Shown: positions 27,465 to 36,544, counted from the first letter of the stretch. The stretch: 55,105 nucleotides of DNA from an uncultured Tenacibaculum sp. (GCF_947495995.1 NZ_CANMAX010000014.1:1-55105); one strand, 5' to 3'. Notes: a model not told the origin generated them from the letters alone. Translations and numbers: made by a program.

Positions 27465-28639
27465 TATGCGATTGCTATTTTAGTAATGTTACTCACTTTT
27501 TTCATTATTAGATGAATATCTTCATCTATTACTTCTTTTTGTTTATCTGCGAATTGTAAAAACGTTTGATAAGCTTTATCTAATTGAACTTTAGTCAACT
27601 CATAGCCAATTTTCTTAGCTCTATATGCTAGAGCTGCTCTTCCGCTTCTTGCTGTTAATACAATTGCACTCTCAGTTACACCTACTTCTTCTGGATCAAT
27701 AATCTCATAAGTTTCACGATTTTTAATCACACCGTCTTGGTGAATTCCTGAACTATGCGCAAACGCATTTGCACCTACAATAGCTTTGTTTGGCTGCACA
27801 GGCATTCCCATTTTCTCTCTTACCATTAAACTTGTATCGTATAACAGTTTTGTATTAATATCAGTATGAAGATTTAAATACGGATGTTGCTTTAAGATCA
27901 TTACTACTTCTTCTAAAGCCGTATTTCCAGCACGTTCACCAATTCCGTTAATTGTGCACTCGATTTGTCTAGCTCCGTTTACAACACCTGAAATTGAATT
28001 AGCAGTAGCCAAACCAAGATCGTTATGACAATGACAAGAGATAATTACATCATCGATTCCTTTCACATTGTCTTTTAAGTATTTTATTTTCGCTCCATAT
28101 TCTTCTGGCAAACAATACCCTGTTGTATCAGGAATATTTAAAACAGTGGCTCCTGCTTTAATAGCTGCCTCACAAACTTTAGCTAAGAATTCATTTTCTG
28201 TTCGACCAGCATCTTCAGCATAAAACTCAACATCATTCACATATTTTTTTGCATGAGATACAGCCGCAATTGCTCTTTCAATTACTTTTTCTCTCGTGCT
28301 ATTAAACTTAAATTTTATATGCGAATCACTTGTTCCTATACCTGTATGAATTCTAGGTTTCACAGCATATTTCAATGCTTCAGCTGCTACTTCAATATCT
28401 TTTTGAACAGCTCTTGACAAACCACAAACCGTAGCATTCTTAACTATTTTTGCAATTTCACTAACAGAATTAAAATCTCCTGGACTAGATATTGGAAATC
28501 CAGCTTCTATGATATCAACTCCCATGCTATCCAATCGTTCAGCTATCACTAATTTCTGATTAGTATCTAACTTACAACCTGGTACCTGTTCTCCGTCTCT
28601 AAGAGTGGTATCAAAAATTTGGATTTTATTATCTTTCAT
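27464..28639 (-). CDS. leuA: 2-isopropylmalate synthase, short form without regulatory domain
   Basis: 391 residues. It condenses acetyl-CoA with 2-oxoisovalerate. The catalytic TIM barrel is complete: FDTTLRDGEQVPGCKL at the start, FYAEDAGRTENEFLAKV, NIPDTTGYCLPEEYG, ISCHCHNDLGLATANSISGV and CTINGIGERAGNTALEEVVM, followed by ANAFAHSSGIHQDGVIKNRETYEII. The chain ends about 50 residues after that, so the C-terminal leucine-binding domain of the ~520-residue E. coli enzyme is absent. First gene of leuACDB. It could in principle be a homocitrate- or citramalate-type relative, but placement with leuCDB supports LeuA. Confidence 0.9.
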   Translation of the reverse strand: MKDNKIQIFDTTLRDGEQVPGCKLDTNQKLVIAERLDSMGVDIIEAGFPISSPGDFNSVSEIAKIVKNATVCGLSRAVQKDIEVAAEALKYAVKPRIHTGIGTSDSHIKFKFNSTREKVIERAIAAVSHAKKYVNDVEFYAEDAGRTENEFLAKVCEAAIKAGATVLNIPDTTGYCLPEEYGAKIKYLKDNVKGIDDVIISCHCHNDLGLATANSISGVVNGARQIECTINGIGERAGNTALEEVVMILKQHPYLNLHTDINTKLLYDTSLMVREKMGMPVQPNKAIVGANAFAHSSGIHQDGVIKNRETYEIIDPEEVGVTESAIVLTARSGRAALAYRAKKIGYELTKVQLDKAYQTFLQFADKQKEVIDEDIHLIMKKVSNITKIAIA

Positions 28640-28773
28640 TGTAACTAATAGTTGTTATTATCTAACTCAAATTTATATATTGGCTTTATAGATTTCTTTG
28701 AATAAACGAATCTCTTTACGATATCAAAGAAGATAATAAAAACATTTAAAAAACTGACTTTCAATATATTATA

Positions 28774-30318
28774 ATGAATAATTTTACAAAAGCTAATCAA
28801 AATCAAGATGCTTTATTCGCCTTAATTCAATCTCTTACAAAATCTGAGAAAAGGCAATTCAATTTATATATTGGAAGACTTGAAGGAAATAATCAAGCAA
28901 AATTTTTCACTTTATTTAAATTTCTAGAAAAACAGAAAAAATATGATGAAAAAGCGATTATTAATAGTGGTATAGTAAGCAAACAGCAGTTATCTAATTT
29001 AAAAGCTCATTTATACAAGCAGATTTTAACGAGTTTACGCATGAATCCTTCTCACAAAAACTTGAGGGTTCAAATACGTGAACAATTAGATTTTGCTACA
29101 GTTTTATATCAAAAAGGGTTATACAAACAAAGTTTAAAACTTTTAGAAAAAGCCAAAACAATGGCTATTGAAAATGAAGAAAAAAATGTGGCTTATGAAA
29201 TTGTTGAATTAGAAAAAGTAATAGAGAGTCAATACATTACAAGGAGTATAAGTACAAGAGCAGATGAACTTACTGTTCAAGCAAAAACGTTAAGTCAGCA
29301 AAATGTAATTACGAGTAAACTTTCTAATTTATCGCTACAACTTTATGGAATTTTATTAAAGACTGGTTATGTTAGAAACGATGGTGAGCTTCAAAAAATA
29401 AATGAATATTTTAACGCCAGACTTCCAGAAGTTAATTACAAAGAATTAGGTTTTAGAGAGCGCTTGTGGTTATACAAAGCACATCTTTGGCGTTGTTTTT
29501 TAACTCAAGATTTTTTAAACGGTTATAAATATGCTAGTAAATGGGTTTCTTTATTTAGAGAATATCCTAAAATGATAGCTACAAATCCTGTTTTCTATTT
29601 AAAAGGAAGGAACTACTTACTTGAATCTTTGTTTTTTACACGACATAAAAATGAGTTTAACAAAGAATTGTCATGGTTTGAAAATGAAATTCAAAACAAT
29701 GAAATTCCTATCAACAGTAATACTGAAATTTTAATCTTTCAATACTGCTATGCTAATAAACTTCATAAACATTTTATTGAAGGTAATTTTCATGAAGGAG
29801 AATATTTAATTCATGAAATTAACGAGAAAATTAAGCTATATAGTAATCGATTAGATAAGCATCACATCATTCAGTTTTATTACAAAATTGCGTGTTTATA
29901 CTTCGGAATGGGTAACAACAAAATGTGTATCGAATATCTTTCTAAAATTATTGAAGCTAAAAAACTTTACGTTGGTGAAGATTTACAATGTTTTGCAAGA
30001 GTTCTTAATCTGATTGCACATTATGAATGCGGCTTAGATTATCATTTAGAAAAACAATTTAAAGAGACTTATAAATTCTTATTGAAAATGGAAAATCTAC
30101 AAGAAGTTCAGAAGATTTTTATTGAATCTATTCGATCTTTAGGAGATTTATATCCGCATCAATTCAAAAAAGAATTCCAAAATATTCATACCAGATTAAA
30201 AGCTTTTGAACATCATCCGTACGAGAAAAGAGCGTTTTTATATTTAGATATTTTATCTTGGTTAGAAAGTAAAATTCAGAACAAAACTATAGCTGAAATT
30301 ATTCGAGAAAAAGCCTAA
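28774..30318 (+). CDS. uncharacterised helical (TPR-like) protein
   Basis: 514 residues; not recognised. No signal peptide or membrane segment, so probably cytoplasmic. It is rich in Lys, Glu, Leu and Phe and looks all-helical, with repeated patterns resembling TPR hairpins (for example FATVLYQKGLYKQSLKLLEKAKTMA at about 108-132, and YKIACLYFGMGNNKMCIEYLSKIIEA at about 370-395). It is divergently transcribed from leuA across a 134-base gap, so it may share a regulatory region. It could be a scaffold or regulatory protein; no catalytic motif is seen. Confidence 0.85.
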   Translation: MNNFTKANQNQDALFALIQSLTKSEKRQFNLYIGRLEGNNQAKFFTLFKFLEKQKKYDEKAIINSGIVSKQQLSNLKAHLYKQILTSLRMNPSHKNLRVQIREQLDFATVLYQKGLYKQSLKLLEKAKTMAIENEEKNVAYEIVELEKVIESQYITRSISTRADELTVQAKTLSQQNVITSKLSNLSLQLYGILLKTGYVRNDGELQKINEYFNARLPEVNYKELGFRERLWLYKAHLWRCFLTQDFLNGYKYASKWVSLFREYPKMIATNPVFYLKGRNYLLESLFFTRHKNEFNKELSWFENEIQNNEIPINSNTEILIFQYCYANKLHKHFIEGNFHEGEYLIHEINEKIKLYSNRLDKHHIIQFYYKIACLYFGMGNNKMCIEYLSKIIEAKKLYVGEDLQCFARVLNLIAHYECGLDYHLEKQFKETYKFLLKMENLQEVQKIFIESIRSLGDLYPHQFKKEFQNIHTRLKAFEHHPYEKRAFLYLDILSWLESKIQNKTIAEIIREKA

Positions 30319-30353
30319 TTTTTCAAGAAAATTTCACAACAATTTTTATAAAA

Positions 30354-30418
30354 AAACATCTAATTTCTATTCAAATTTGTTTAATCAACTCTTATTATTG
30401 AAAGGAAATTAGATGTTT
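30354..30418. terminator. long-stem bidirectional terminator
   Basis: AAACATCTAATTTC (30354-30367) pairs perfectly with GAAATTAGATGTTT (30405-30418), a 14-bp stem with a 37-base loop, flanked by A- and T-runs, between two convergent genes. Confidence 0.75.
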
Positions 30419-30441
30419 ATTATAATTTTTTTTGTAATAAA

Positions 30442-31341
30442 TTAATGCTTCTCTTGGATTAAACTTTTGTAGATTGTTTCTCTAATTCCTTCACCTGTAA
30501 TAAACCAATCGCCATATTTTTCATCATCATACTCTTTCGTTATTGAAGTGTCATTCTTTACCTCATCTACAGATTTTCCTTCATTAATTTTGGCCTGCAC
30601 TCTATCTCTCAATAAAACTAACATATCTCTATAAGCAGCTAATTCTTTTTTATTTGAGATTTCTCTATGTCCAGGAATTACAACTGTAGCATCATCTATC
30701 ATCAATAAAGCTTTTTCAGCAGAAGCAATATAACCTTCAATTCCACCTCCACTAGACAAATCTATATACGGATATTTCCCTTGAAAATAGGTGTCTCCCA
30801 TATGCAACACATTATTTTTTGTGAAATAAATATGAGCATCTCCATCGGTATGTGCATTATGCACATGAGAAATTAAAACATCTTCACCGTTGAAATGCAC
30901 CATCATATCTTCTGTAAATGTAATTACTGGTAACGCTTCTTTTGGAGAAGCTGGTCTAGTTTTTCCTCTAACCACACTCTCCATCCCCATACGTTTTCTT
31001 ACATTTTTATGAGAAATAATTACCGCTCCTTCTTTACTCATATTTTCATTTCCACCAGTATGATCACCATGCCAATGTGTATTGATTAAATATTTTACAG
31101 GTTGATCTGTTATTGCTTTAATTGCTTTTAAAATTTTTGGTGTTAATTGCGCAAACTGATCATCAATCATAAAAGCGCCATCTTTACCAACAAAAAGTCC
31201 AATATTTCCCCCTTGTCCTTTTAACATGTATATGTTATCAGTAACTTTAGTTGGAATAATTTTCACCTCTCTTTTTTGTGCAATTCCATTAAACGTTAAT
31301 AAGAATCCTAGAAGTAAGCTTGATCTTTTAATTATTTTCAT
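30442..31341 (-). CDS. secreted metallo-beta-lactamase-fold hydrolase
   Basis: 299 residues with a signal peptide (RSSLLLGFLLTFNGIAQ). The zinc motif is NTHWHGDHTGGNENM at about 95-109, followed by metal ligands in HVHNAHTDGDAHIYF and VVIPGHREIS. This is the general MBL superfamily; the mature enzyme would be periplasmic. The overall pattern (GNIGLFVGKDGAFMIDDQFAQLTPKI at the front) resembles MBL hydrolases of many Bacteroidota and broad-specificity lactonase or cyclase-like relatives; a true beta-lactamase activity should not be assumed. It directly abuts the upstream GNAT gene. Confidence 0.85.
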   Translation of the reverse strand: MKIIKRSSLLLGFLLTFNGIAQKREVKIIPTKVTDNIYMLKGQGGNIGLFVGKDGAFMIDDQFAQLTPKILKAIKAITDQPVKYLINTHWHGDHTGGNENMSKEGAVIISHKNVRKRMGMESVVRGKTRPASPKEALPVITFTEDMMVHFNGEDVLISHVHNAHTDGDAHIYFTKNNVLHMGDTYFQGKYPYIDLSSGGGIEGYIASAEKALLMIDDATVVIPGHREISNKKELAAYRDMLVLLRDRVQAKINEGKSVDEVKNDTSITKEYDDEKYGDWFITGEGIRETIYKSLIQEKH

Positions 31342-31773
31342 TTAGTCTATTGATTTGTACATTTTATAATGAGGTCCGGCTTTATTTATAAATCTATCTC
31401 CCATAATTTTAAAGTCATTTTTCTCGTAAAATAAAATCGCGACTTCCCTGGCATTACACCATAAATAGTCAATTTTTAATTTTACTAACTCGTTAGTCGC
31501 AAATTCTAATAATAACTTTCCATAACCTTTACCTCTTCCTTTTTCAGAAGTCGCCATTCCACGTAATTGATAATGGATTCCATCTAATTCTTCTAAATTA
31601 TTTTGCATAAATGTTCCTATTCCTAATAGCTCTTCTCCATCAAAAACACCAACATGAAAAGTATTTTCATTAAAATCTCCTTCAAATTCGTGAGGTAAAT
31701 CAATGTTTTTTCTTAAAATTTGCTTACGTAAGAAGTATGTTTCTTCTGCTTTAATTTTCTTTACTAAAACCAT
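31342..31773 (-). CDS. GNAT-family N-acetyltransferase
   Basis: 143 residues. The acetyl-CoA-binding motif is visible as LRGMATSEKGRGKGYGKLLLEFA at about 69-91 (R/QxxGxG/A = GRGKGYG), followed by the late strand and helix ILFYEKNDFKIMGDRF. The substrate is unknown. It has the look of an ElaA/YitI-type acetyltransferase. The stop abuts the ATG of the MBL gene, so the two are probably cotranscribed. Confidence 0.88.
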   Translation of the reverse strand: MVLVKKIKAEETYFLRKQILRKNIDLPHEFEGDFNENTFHVGVFDGEELLGIGTFMQNNLEELDGIHYQLRGMATSEKGRGKGYGKLLLEFATNELVKLKIDYLWCNAREVAILFYEKNDFKIMGDRFINKAGPHYKMYKSID

Positions 31774-31794
31774 TACTTTTAAAATAAAAAATAA

Positions 31795-32241
31795 ATGAAT
31801 ATTTCTTTTACTACTATTAATAAAGACAATATACTAAGTATTCTTCCCTTACTTTCTATAATCAACACAAAAACTCCTCCTGATATCTTAAAAGAACGAG
31901 TTGTTGAAATGGGAAACTGCCCTAATTACGAATGCGTAGCTGTTTTCGATGAAGATGAAATGATTGGTATTTGTGGGTTATGGTATTCTACAAGACATTA
32001 TTTAGGTAGAAGTGTAGAACCCGATCATGTAATAATTTCTGAAGCATATCGCGGAAAAGGACTAGGTAAACTTTTCTTTAACTGGATTTACGAGTATACA
32101 AAAGGAAAAGGTTGTGAAGCTATGGAGTTAAATACGTATAGTACTAACACTAAGTCACATAAATTTTATTATAACGAAGGTTTTAATATTTATGCTTTTC
32201 ATTTTGCTAAGATTTTAAGAGAAGATCAAAAATTTTATTAG
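31795..32241 (+). CDS. GNAT-family N-acetyltransferase
   Basis: 148 residues with the CoA motif EAYRGKGLGKLFFNWIYEYTKGKGCEAMEL at about 83-110 (RGKGLG) and the terminal SHKFYYNEGFNIYAFHFAK typical of the fold. It is divergent from the other GNAT gene across only 21 bases and is not closely similar to it. The substrate is unknown. Confidence 0.88.
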   Translation: MNISFTTINKDNILSILPLLSIINTKTPPDILKERVVEMGNCPNYECVAVFDEDEMIGICGLWYSTRHYLGRSVEPDHVIISEAYRGKGLGKLFFNWIYEYTKGKGCEAMELNTYSTNTKSHKFYYNEGFNIYAFHFAKILREDQKFY

Positions 32242-32260
32242 ATTTTTTTCGAAAAAAGTT

Positions 32261-32289
32261 TTGCAGAAATTAAAAAGCTCTTATATTTG
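32261..32289 (+). promoter_or_regulatory. Bacteroidota-type promoter of tRNA-Gly copy 1
   Basis: -33 TTG at 32261-32263 and -7 box TATATTTG at 32282-32289 with 18 bases between, matching the TTG/TAnnTTTG consensus of Bacteroidota primary sigma factor. Confidence 0.8.
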
Positions 32290-32305
32290 CACCCGCAATA
32301 CCAAT

Positions 32306-32378
32306 GCGGGAGTAGCTCAGTTGGTAGAGCGTCAGCCTTCCAAGCTGAATGTCGCCGGTTCGAACCCGGTCTCCCGCT
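32306..32378 (+). tRNA. tRNA-Gly (anticodon TCC), copy 1
   Basis: 73 nt with a complete cloverleaf: acceptor GCGGGAG/CTCCCGC, D arm GCTC...GAGC, anticodon arm TCAGC-CTTCCAA-GCTGA giving anticodon TCC, T arm GCCGG-TTCGAAC-CCGGT, discriminator T. The CCA end is not encoded. Confidence 0.95.
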
Positions 32379-32386
32379 CAAAACAA

Positions 32387-32418
32387 AAACCGAAACATTA
32401 GTTTTGGTTTTTTTTATT
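32387..32418 (+). terminator. terminator of tRNA-Gly copy 1
   Basis: AAACCGAAAC (32387-32396) pairs with GTTTTGGTTT (32401-32410) around ATTA, with one G-U pair, followed by a T-run. Confidence 0.85.
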
Positions 32419-32477
32419 TCTATACTTCTCATTTTGAACTACATCTAAAATTTTGTTTTTATTCTGTAAATAAATGT

Positions 32478-32507
32478 TTGCAGAAATGAAAAAAGCTCTT
32501 ATATTTG
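32478..32507 (+). promoter_or_regulatory. Bacteroidota-type promoter of tRNA-Gly copy 2
   Basis: -33 TTG at 32478-32480 and -7 box TATATTTG at 32500-32507, 19 bases between. Near-identical to the promoter of copy 1. Confidence 0.8.
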
Positions 32508-32523
32508 CACCCGCAATACCAAT

Positions 32524-32596
32524 GCGGGAGTAGCTCAGTTGGTAGAGCGTCAGCCTTCCAAGCTGAATGTCGCCGGTTCGAACCCGGTCTCCCGCT
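32524..32596 (+). tRNA. tRNA-Gly (anticodon TCC), copy 2
   Basis: Identical in sequence to copy 1, 218 bases downstream. The duplicated block includes promoter, tRNA and terminator. Confidence 0.95.
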
Positions 32597-32604
32597 CAAA
32601 ACAA

Positions 32605-32634
32605 AAAACCGAAACACTAGTTTCGGTTTTTTTT
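32605..32634 (+). terminator. terminator of tRNA-Gly copy 2
   Basis: AAAACCGAAAC (32605-32615) pairs with GTTTCGGTTTT (32620-32630) around ACTA, followed by a T-run. Compared with copy 1 the G-U pair is replaced by G-C. Confidence 0.88.
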
Positions 32635-32663
32635 ATTTTATATGTTTTATCAGATACTTTTTT

Positions 32664-33311
32664 TTAGATCTCTTCAAGTTTACTACCAAATAAAAGTAAC
32701 AACACTATTATACCTCCCAATATCATTAACATTGTTGGGTTATTATTAATCACATTAGGCCTCAATAATAATGTAATTGCATATCCTCCAATAGCACCAC
32801 CTAAGTGAGCAGCATGACCAACATTACCTAATTGTTTTTTCATACCATATATTGAATACAATAAATATCCAATTCCTAAAGCATAAGCTGGAAAGCTAAA
32901 AAATGGAAAAAATATAAAACTGTATAATTTTCCTGGGAACAGTAAAATTGAAGCAAACATTACTCCAGAAACAGCACCAGACGCTCCTACAGCAGAATAA
33001 TAATGATCTTCTTTATGACGATACAACGTATACAAACTACCAAACAAAAGACTAATTGTGTAAATAAGAATAAAGTTTGTATTTCCGAAAGCTCTGGCTA
33101 CACCTCCTCCAAAAAGATACAATGCGTACATATTAAATCCTAAATGCGGCCAATCTGCATGCAAAAAACCAGAAGAAAACATTCTTACTTTTTCACCTTG
33201 TAATATTTTACCGATTTGAAACTTAAATTTATTATGAAAACTAAAATCGTCAAACCCTTTTTTTGAAACTAGAATGTTTGCTAATATTAAACCTAAAATA
33301 ACTTTATTCAT
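32664..33311 (-). CDS. rhomboid-family intramembrane serine protease
   Basis: 215 residues, six likely membrane helices. Catalytic dyad visible: Ser111 in AVGASGAVSG and His169 in GHAAHLGGAIGG; the oxyanion HxxxxxxxxN motif is HADWPHLGFNMYALYLFGGG (His51 to Asn60). It cleaves single-pass membrane proteins within the membrane. The tail ends in a further hydrophobic segment (NPTMLMILGGIIVLLLLFGSK). The target is unknown. Confidence 0.93.
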   Translation of the reverse strand: MNKVILGLILANILVSKKGFDDFSFHNKFKFQIGKILQGEKVRMFSSGFLHADWPHLGFNMYALYLFGGGVARAFGNTNFILIYTISLLFGSLYTLYRHKEDHYYSAVGASGAVSGVMFASILLFPGKLYSFIFFPFFSFPAYALGIGYLLYSIYGMKKQLGNVGHAAHLGGAIGGYAITLLLRPNVINNNPTMLMILGGIIVLLLLFGSKLEEI

Positions 33312-33399
33312 AATTCTATATATACTTACAAACTTAATGAAAAGTTTTATTCATTAAATTTAGTTTTATAAATACGATATTTGCACAAAATTACCTTAA

Positions 33400-34302
33400 A
33401 TGAAGTATGTTTTATATATAATCGTGAATCCTATTATTTGGTGTCTATCTAGAATACCTATGCGATTACTTTATGTATTTTCTGATTTTTTATTTTTCTT
33501 AGTTTATTATATTGTTGGATATCGAAAAGACATAGTTTACAACAACCTTAAACTTGCTTTCCCTGAAAAAAGTGATCAAGAGTTAAAAATACTTCGTAAA
33601 AAAACGTTACGCCATTTCTGTGATTTTTTAGTTGAAAGCTTAAAAGCATTTTCTCTTTCTGAAAAAGAAGTAAGGAAACGTTATAAGTTTACCAATCCTG
33701 AAGTTTTACATACTGCAGAAGCAACTGGAAAAAGTATCATATTGTCTGGCGCGCATTTTAATAATTGGGAATGGTCTGTTTCAATGGATTTAATCTGTAA
33801 TTCTCAACTTTATGGTTCTTATTCAGCAATTAAAAATCCTTACTTTGAAAATCTAGTAAAGAGTTCTAGAACTAAGTTTGGTATGATTGCTTATAAAACA
33901 CAGAACACCATTCCAAAAATGGCTAGAAATATCAGACAGAAAAAACAAGGAGCATACATATTACTTAGCGATCAAACTCCTGTGCTTCATAAAACTCATT
34001 ATTGGGCAAAGTTTTTAGGTGTAAAAGTTCCCGTTCATGTCGGCGCAGAAGTTTTAGCCAAAAGATTTGATATGGCTATCGTAAACTATACCACCAAAAA
34101 GATAAAAAGAGGATATTACGAAACTACTTTCGAGTTAATAACAGATTCGGCTAAGGATTTTGAAAACTATCAACTTATAGATAAGTTTCTAGCTATTAAT
34201 GAAAAATCGATTAGAGAACAACCTGAAAACTATCTGTGGACTCACAAACGCTTTAAACACAAAGATAGATATGATGAGTGGGTGGAAAAATATAAGAAAT
34301 AA
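33400..34302 (+). CDS. LpxL/HtrB-like acyltransferase
   Basis: 300 residues. An N-terminal membrane anchor (about 1-40) is followed by a lysophospholipid acyltransferase fold with the HX4E catalytic motif HFNNWE (His119, Glu124), then KNPYFENLVKSSR and LLSDQTP (a conserved acyl-acceptor region). Members transfer late acyl chains to lipid A at the inner membrane; a role in aminolipid or ornithine-lipid acylation is also possible in Bacteroidota. Confidence 0.88.
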   Translation: MKYVLYIIVNPIIWCLSRIPMRLLYVFSDFLFFLVYYIVGYRKDIVYNNLKLAFPEKSDQELKILRKKTLRHFCDFLVESLKAFSLSEKEVRKRYKFTNPEVLHTAEATGKSIILSGAHFNNWEWSVSMDLICNSQLYGSYSAIKNPYFENLVKSSRTKFGMIAYKTQNTIPKMARNIRQKKQGAYILLSDQTPVLHKTHYWAKFLGVKVPVHVGAEVLAKRFDMAIVNYTTKKIKRGYYETTFELITDSAKDFENYQLIDKFLAINEKSIREQPENYLWTHKRFKHKDRYDEWVEKYKK

Positions 34303-34476
34303 TCTAAAGAATTATATTAATCAGACATTAAACTTTATTCAAACTTATTTCTTTAATCTTATTATTTTCAAAATATAACTGTTAATAATTAGCATTTTAT
34401 TAATCTAAAACAAAAGGAGCTTTCAAAGTCAATTACATAGTTTCACTTCTTTAAACCATTTAACTATTAACGACTT

Positions 34477-35910
34477 ATGAGACCTAACTTTTATTTTTAT
34501 AGGTTAACTTTTTTTGCATTTATTTTACTATTTGCAACAGCTTGTTCTAACAATGAAGAAATTGTTATTGACGAGACAGAAACAAACTCAACTTTACTTA
34601 TTGAAGGAAACATTGACGTAGAAACTTTTTTCTACGATAATCACGGACAACATCAGCATAACTTTGCTCCTAGTCGCTCTACTGGGTTTACCGAAACCTT
34701 TGAATCTGGATCTAAAACATCTTATACTGGCGGAAGTGTTACATTATCGAACAGCGAACGTTGGTATATGAGTGACGCTCTTATCGGAAATTTATCTAAC
34801 GACAGAAAGTTTGGTAGTAAATCAGCTAGAATTAGAAATACCGGATACGTTATTATGTCTTTTAACATGGATAACGGAGCGCAAACTATTCGCATTAGGC
34901 ATGCAAAATACGGTAGTGACGGAAATTCTCAGTGGCGTTTAATCGCTTCTTATGACAATGGAAATTCTTGGTCTTATGTTGGATCTACAGTTAACACTTC
35001 TTCTACATTTTTAAATACTGCAACTTTTAACGTAAATGAAAATAGAAGCGTTCGTTATGGTGTTTATAAAACAAGCGGAGGATCAAACAGAATAAATATT
35101 GATAATATTGAAATCGTTACTTCAACATCTTCTGGAGGTAGTGGAAATTCAGGATCTCCAACTAGAGACAGTAATATCGCTTTTGGAAATCCATCAAACG
35201 CTAACACTAGTAGCAATAATTATTATTTATCTCGACCAGATTACGTTTTATCATATAACAACAGTAGAGGAACTGCAAATTGGGTAAGTTGGCACTTAAG
35301 TAGCGCTTGGTTAGGAAACACTTCAAGATGTAATTGCTTTAAAAGAGACACTTCGTTACCAAGCAATTTCTTTAGAGCAACAACAAGCGATTATACCAAC
35401 TCAGGATTTGACAGAGGTCATTTATGTCCTTCTGCTGATAGGAATTCTTCTTCTAGCTCGAACTCGAATACATATTTTATGACAAATATTGCTCCGCAGT
35501 CACCTGACAACAATCAAAGAAGTTGGGCTAGTTTCGAAAACTATTTAAGGTCACTTACTTCACAAGGTAACGAAGTCTATATTATAGCTGGTGTAGCGGG
35601 ATCTGGAGGAACAGGTAGAAACGGATTTGCTTCTACTATTGACAACGGTAACATTACTGTTCCTGATTCTTTCTGGAAAGTAGCTTTAATCTTACCTAAC
35701 GGAAGTAACGATATCAACAGAGTTACAACTTCTACTAGAATTATCGCTATTAACGTTCCTAATGATCAAAATATAAGTACAAACTGGACTAGCTTTAGAA
35801 CCTCTGTAAACGCTATTGAAAATTTAACTGGATTAGATTTATTTGAAAATATTCCTAATGCTATAGAATCTGTGTTAGAATCTAGAGTAGATAACGGTCC
35901 ATCTAGTTAA
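34477..35910 (+). CDS. secreted DNA/RNA non-specific endonuclease (NucA-type) lipoprotein
   Basis: 477 residues. Signal peptide with lipobox (FILLFATAC, Cys23). Residues about 65-220 are a beta-sandwich domain of the choice-of-anchor or jelly-roll kind (FETFESGS...ARIRNTGYVIMSFNMDNGAQTIRIRHA...NIDNIEIVTS), then a Gly/Ser linker. From about 235 the betabetaalpha-metal nuclease domain: SRPDYVLSYNNSRGTANWVSWHLS, catalytic DRGH at 312-315 (His315) in GFDRGHLCPSADR, and the metal Asn in YFMTNIAPQ. Cell-surface degradation of extracellular nucleic acid is the likely job. Confidence 0.93.
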   Translation: MRPNFYFYRLTFFAFILLFATACSNNEEIVIDETETNSTLLIEGNIDVETFFYDNHGQHQHNFAPSRSTGFTETFESGSKTSYTGGSVTLSNSERWYMSDALIGNLSNDRKFGSKSARIRNTGYVIMSFNMDNGAQTIRIRHAKYGSDGNSQWRLIASYDNGNSWSYVGSTVNTSSTFLNTATFNVNENRSVRYGVYKTSGGSNRINIDNIEIVTSTSSGGSGNSGSPTRDSNIAFGNPSNANTSSNNYYLSRPDYVLSYNNSRGTANWVSWHLSSAWLGNTSRCNCFKRDTSLPSNFFRATTSDYTNSGFDRGHLCPSADRNSSSSSNSNTYFMTNIAPQSPDNNQRSWASFENYLRSLTSQGNEVYIIAGVAGSGGTGRNGFASTIDNGNITVPDSFWKVALILPNGSNDINRVTTSTRIIAINVPNDQNISTNWTSFRTSVNAIENLTGLDLFENIPNAIESVLESRVDNGPSS

Positions 35911-35930
35911 AATCTAAAACATACAAAACA

Positions 35931-35959
35931 AAAAAGAGACTTATAAAAGTCTCTTTTTT
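35931..35959 (+). terminator. terminator of the nuclease gene
   Basis: GAGACTT (35936-35942) pairs with AAGTCTC (35947-35953), extended by A- and T-runs, ending in seven T. Confidence 0.9.
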
Positions 35960-36544
35960 TATATAAGCACAGTACTCTTGTTTTACCAAGATTCTTCTTG
36001 TACTGGACTTGGCTTTGAGGTTACATATTTTAAAATAAAGACATCTATTTAGATTCTTTATTTACATCTAATACTTTTTAGATGTATAAAAATTATCAGG
36101 TGTATTATTCATTACTTAACAATTTGAAATCAACAATATCTGATGAACTTTTACACTTACAATATTAAAAACAATAATCTGTTTTCGAAGAATACAAATA
36201 CCCTGAATTACTTCTCAGGGTTTACCCTTAGAAGATTTTATTTACTACTACAAACTGAAAGGAGTTTAACTTATTTTAAGTGTTTTTTAAAACTAGTTTT
36301 CAATATTTAGATTACAACTATACTACCACTCTATAATTAGCATGAAAATCACACTCATTTTTTTAAGGAAAAATACTCTATAAATGAAAAGAATGACTTA
36401 ATCACTATAATTCCTAAACTAGAGACTACTAGATATTTTCATGACAAAATACCTTCCTATTGTTTACTTATTTTAAGTATTTATATAAAAAAGGGACGTT
36501 TGTAGGGATTTTTTTAATACGAATTTTGGAAAGTTTATTGTTTA
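35960..36544. other. 585-base A/T-rich noncoding region
   Basis: No convincing gene on either strand; only frames of a few codons. One hairpin, ACCCTGA/TCAGGGT at 36200-36221, has no T-tract. It separates the nuclease gene from the convergent tRNA-His. Confidence 0.6.

Noticed and set aside
28712..28744. A 9-codon frame with several Leu codons (MFLLSSLIS) upstream of leuA as a leucine leader peptide
   Set aside because: No terminator hairpin lies between it and leuA, so there is no basis for attenuation.
30442..31341. Calling the MBL-fold protein an antibiotic-resistance beta-lactamase
   Set aside because: Only the general zinc motif is visible; the superfamily is functionally broad and nothing specific to beta-lactam hydrolysis can be seen.
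32238..32693. Short frames of 62-64 codons across the two tRNA-Gly genes
   Set aside because: They read through the tRNA sequence on both strands (giving the well-known false peptides rich in GRPGSNRR or SSVGRASAFQ). The tRNAs explain the conservation.
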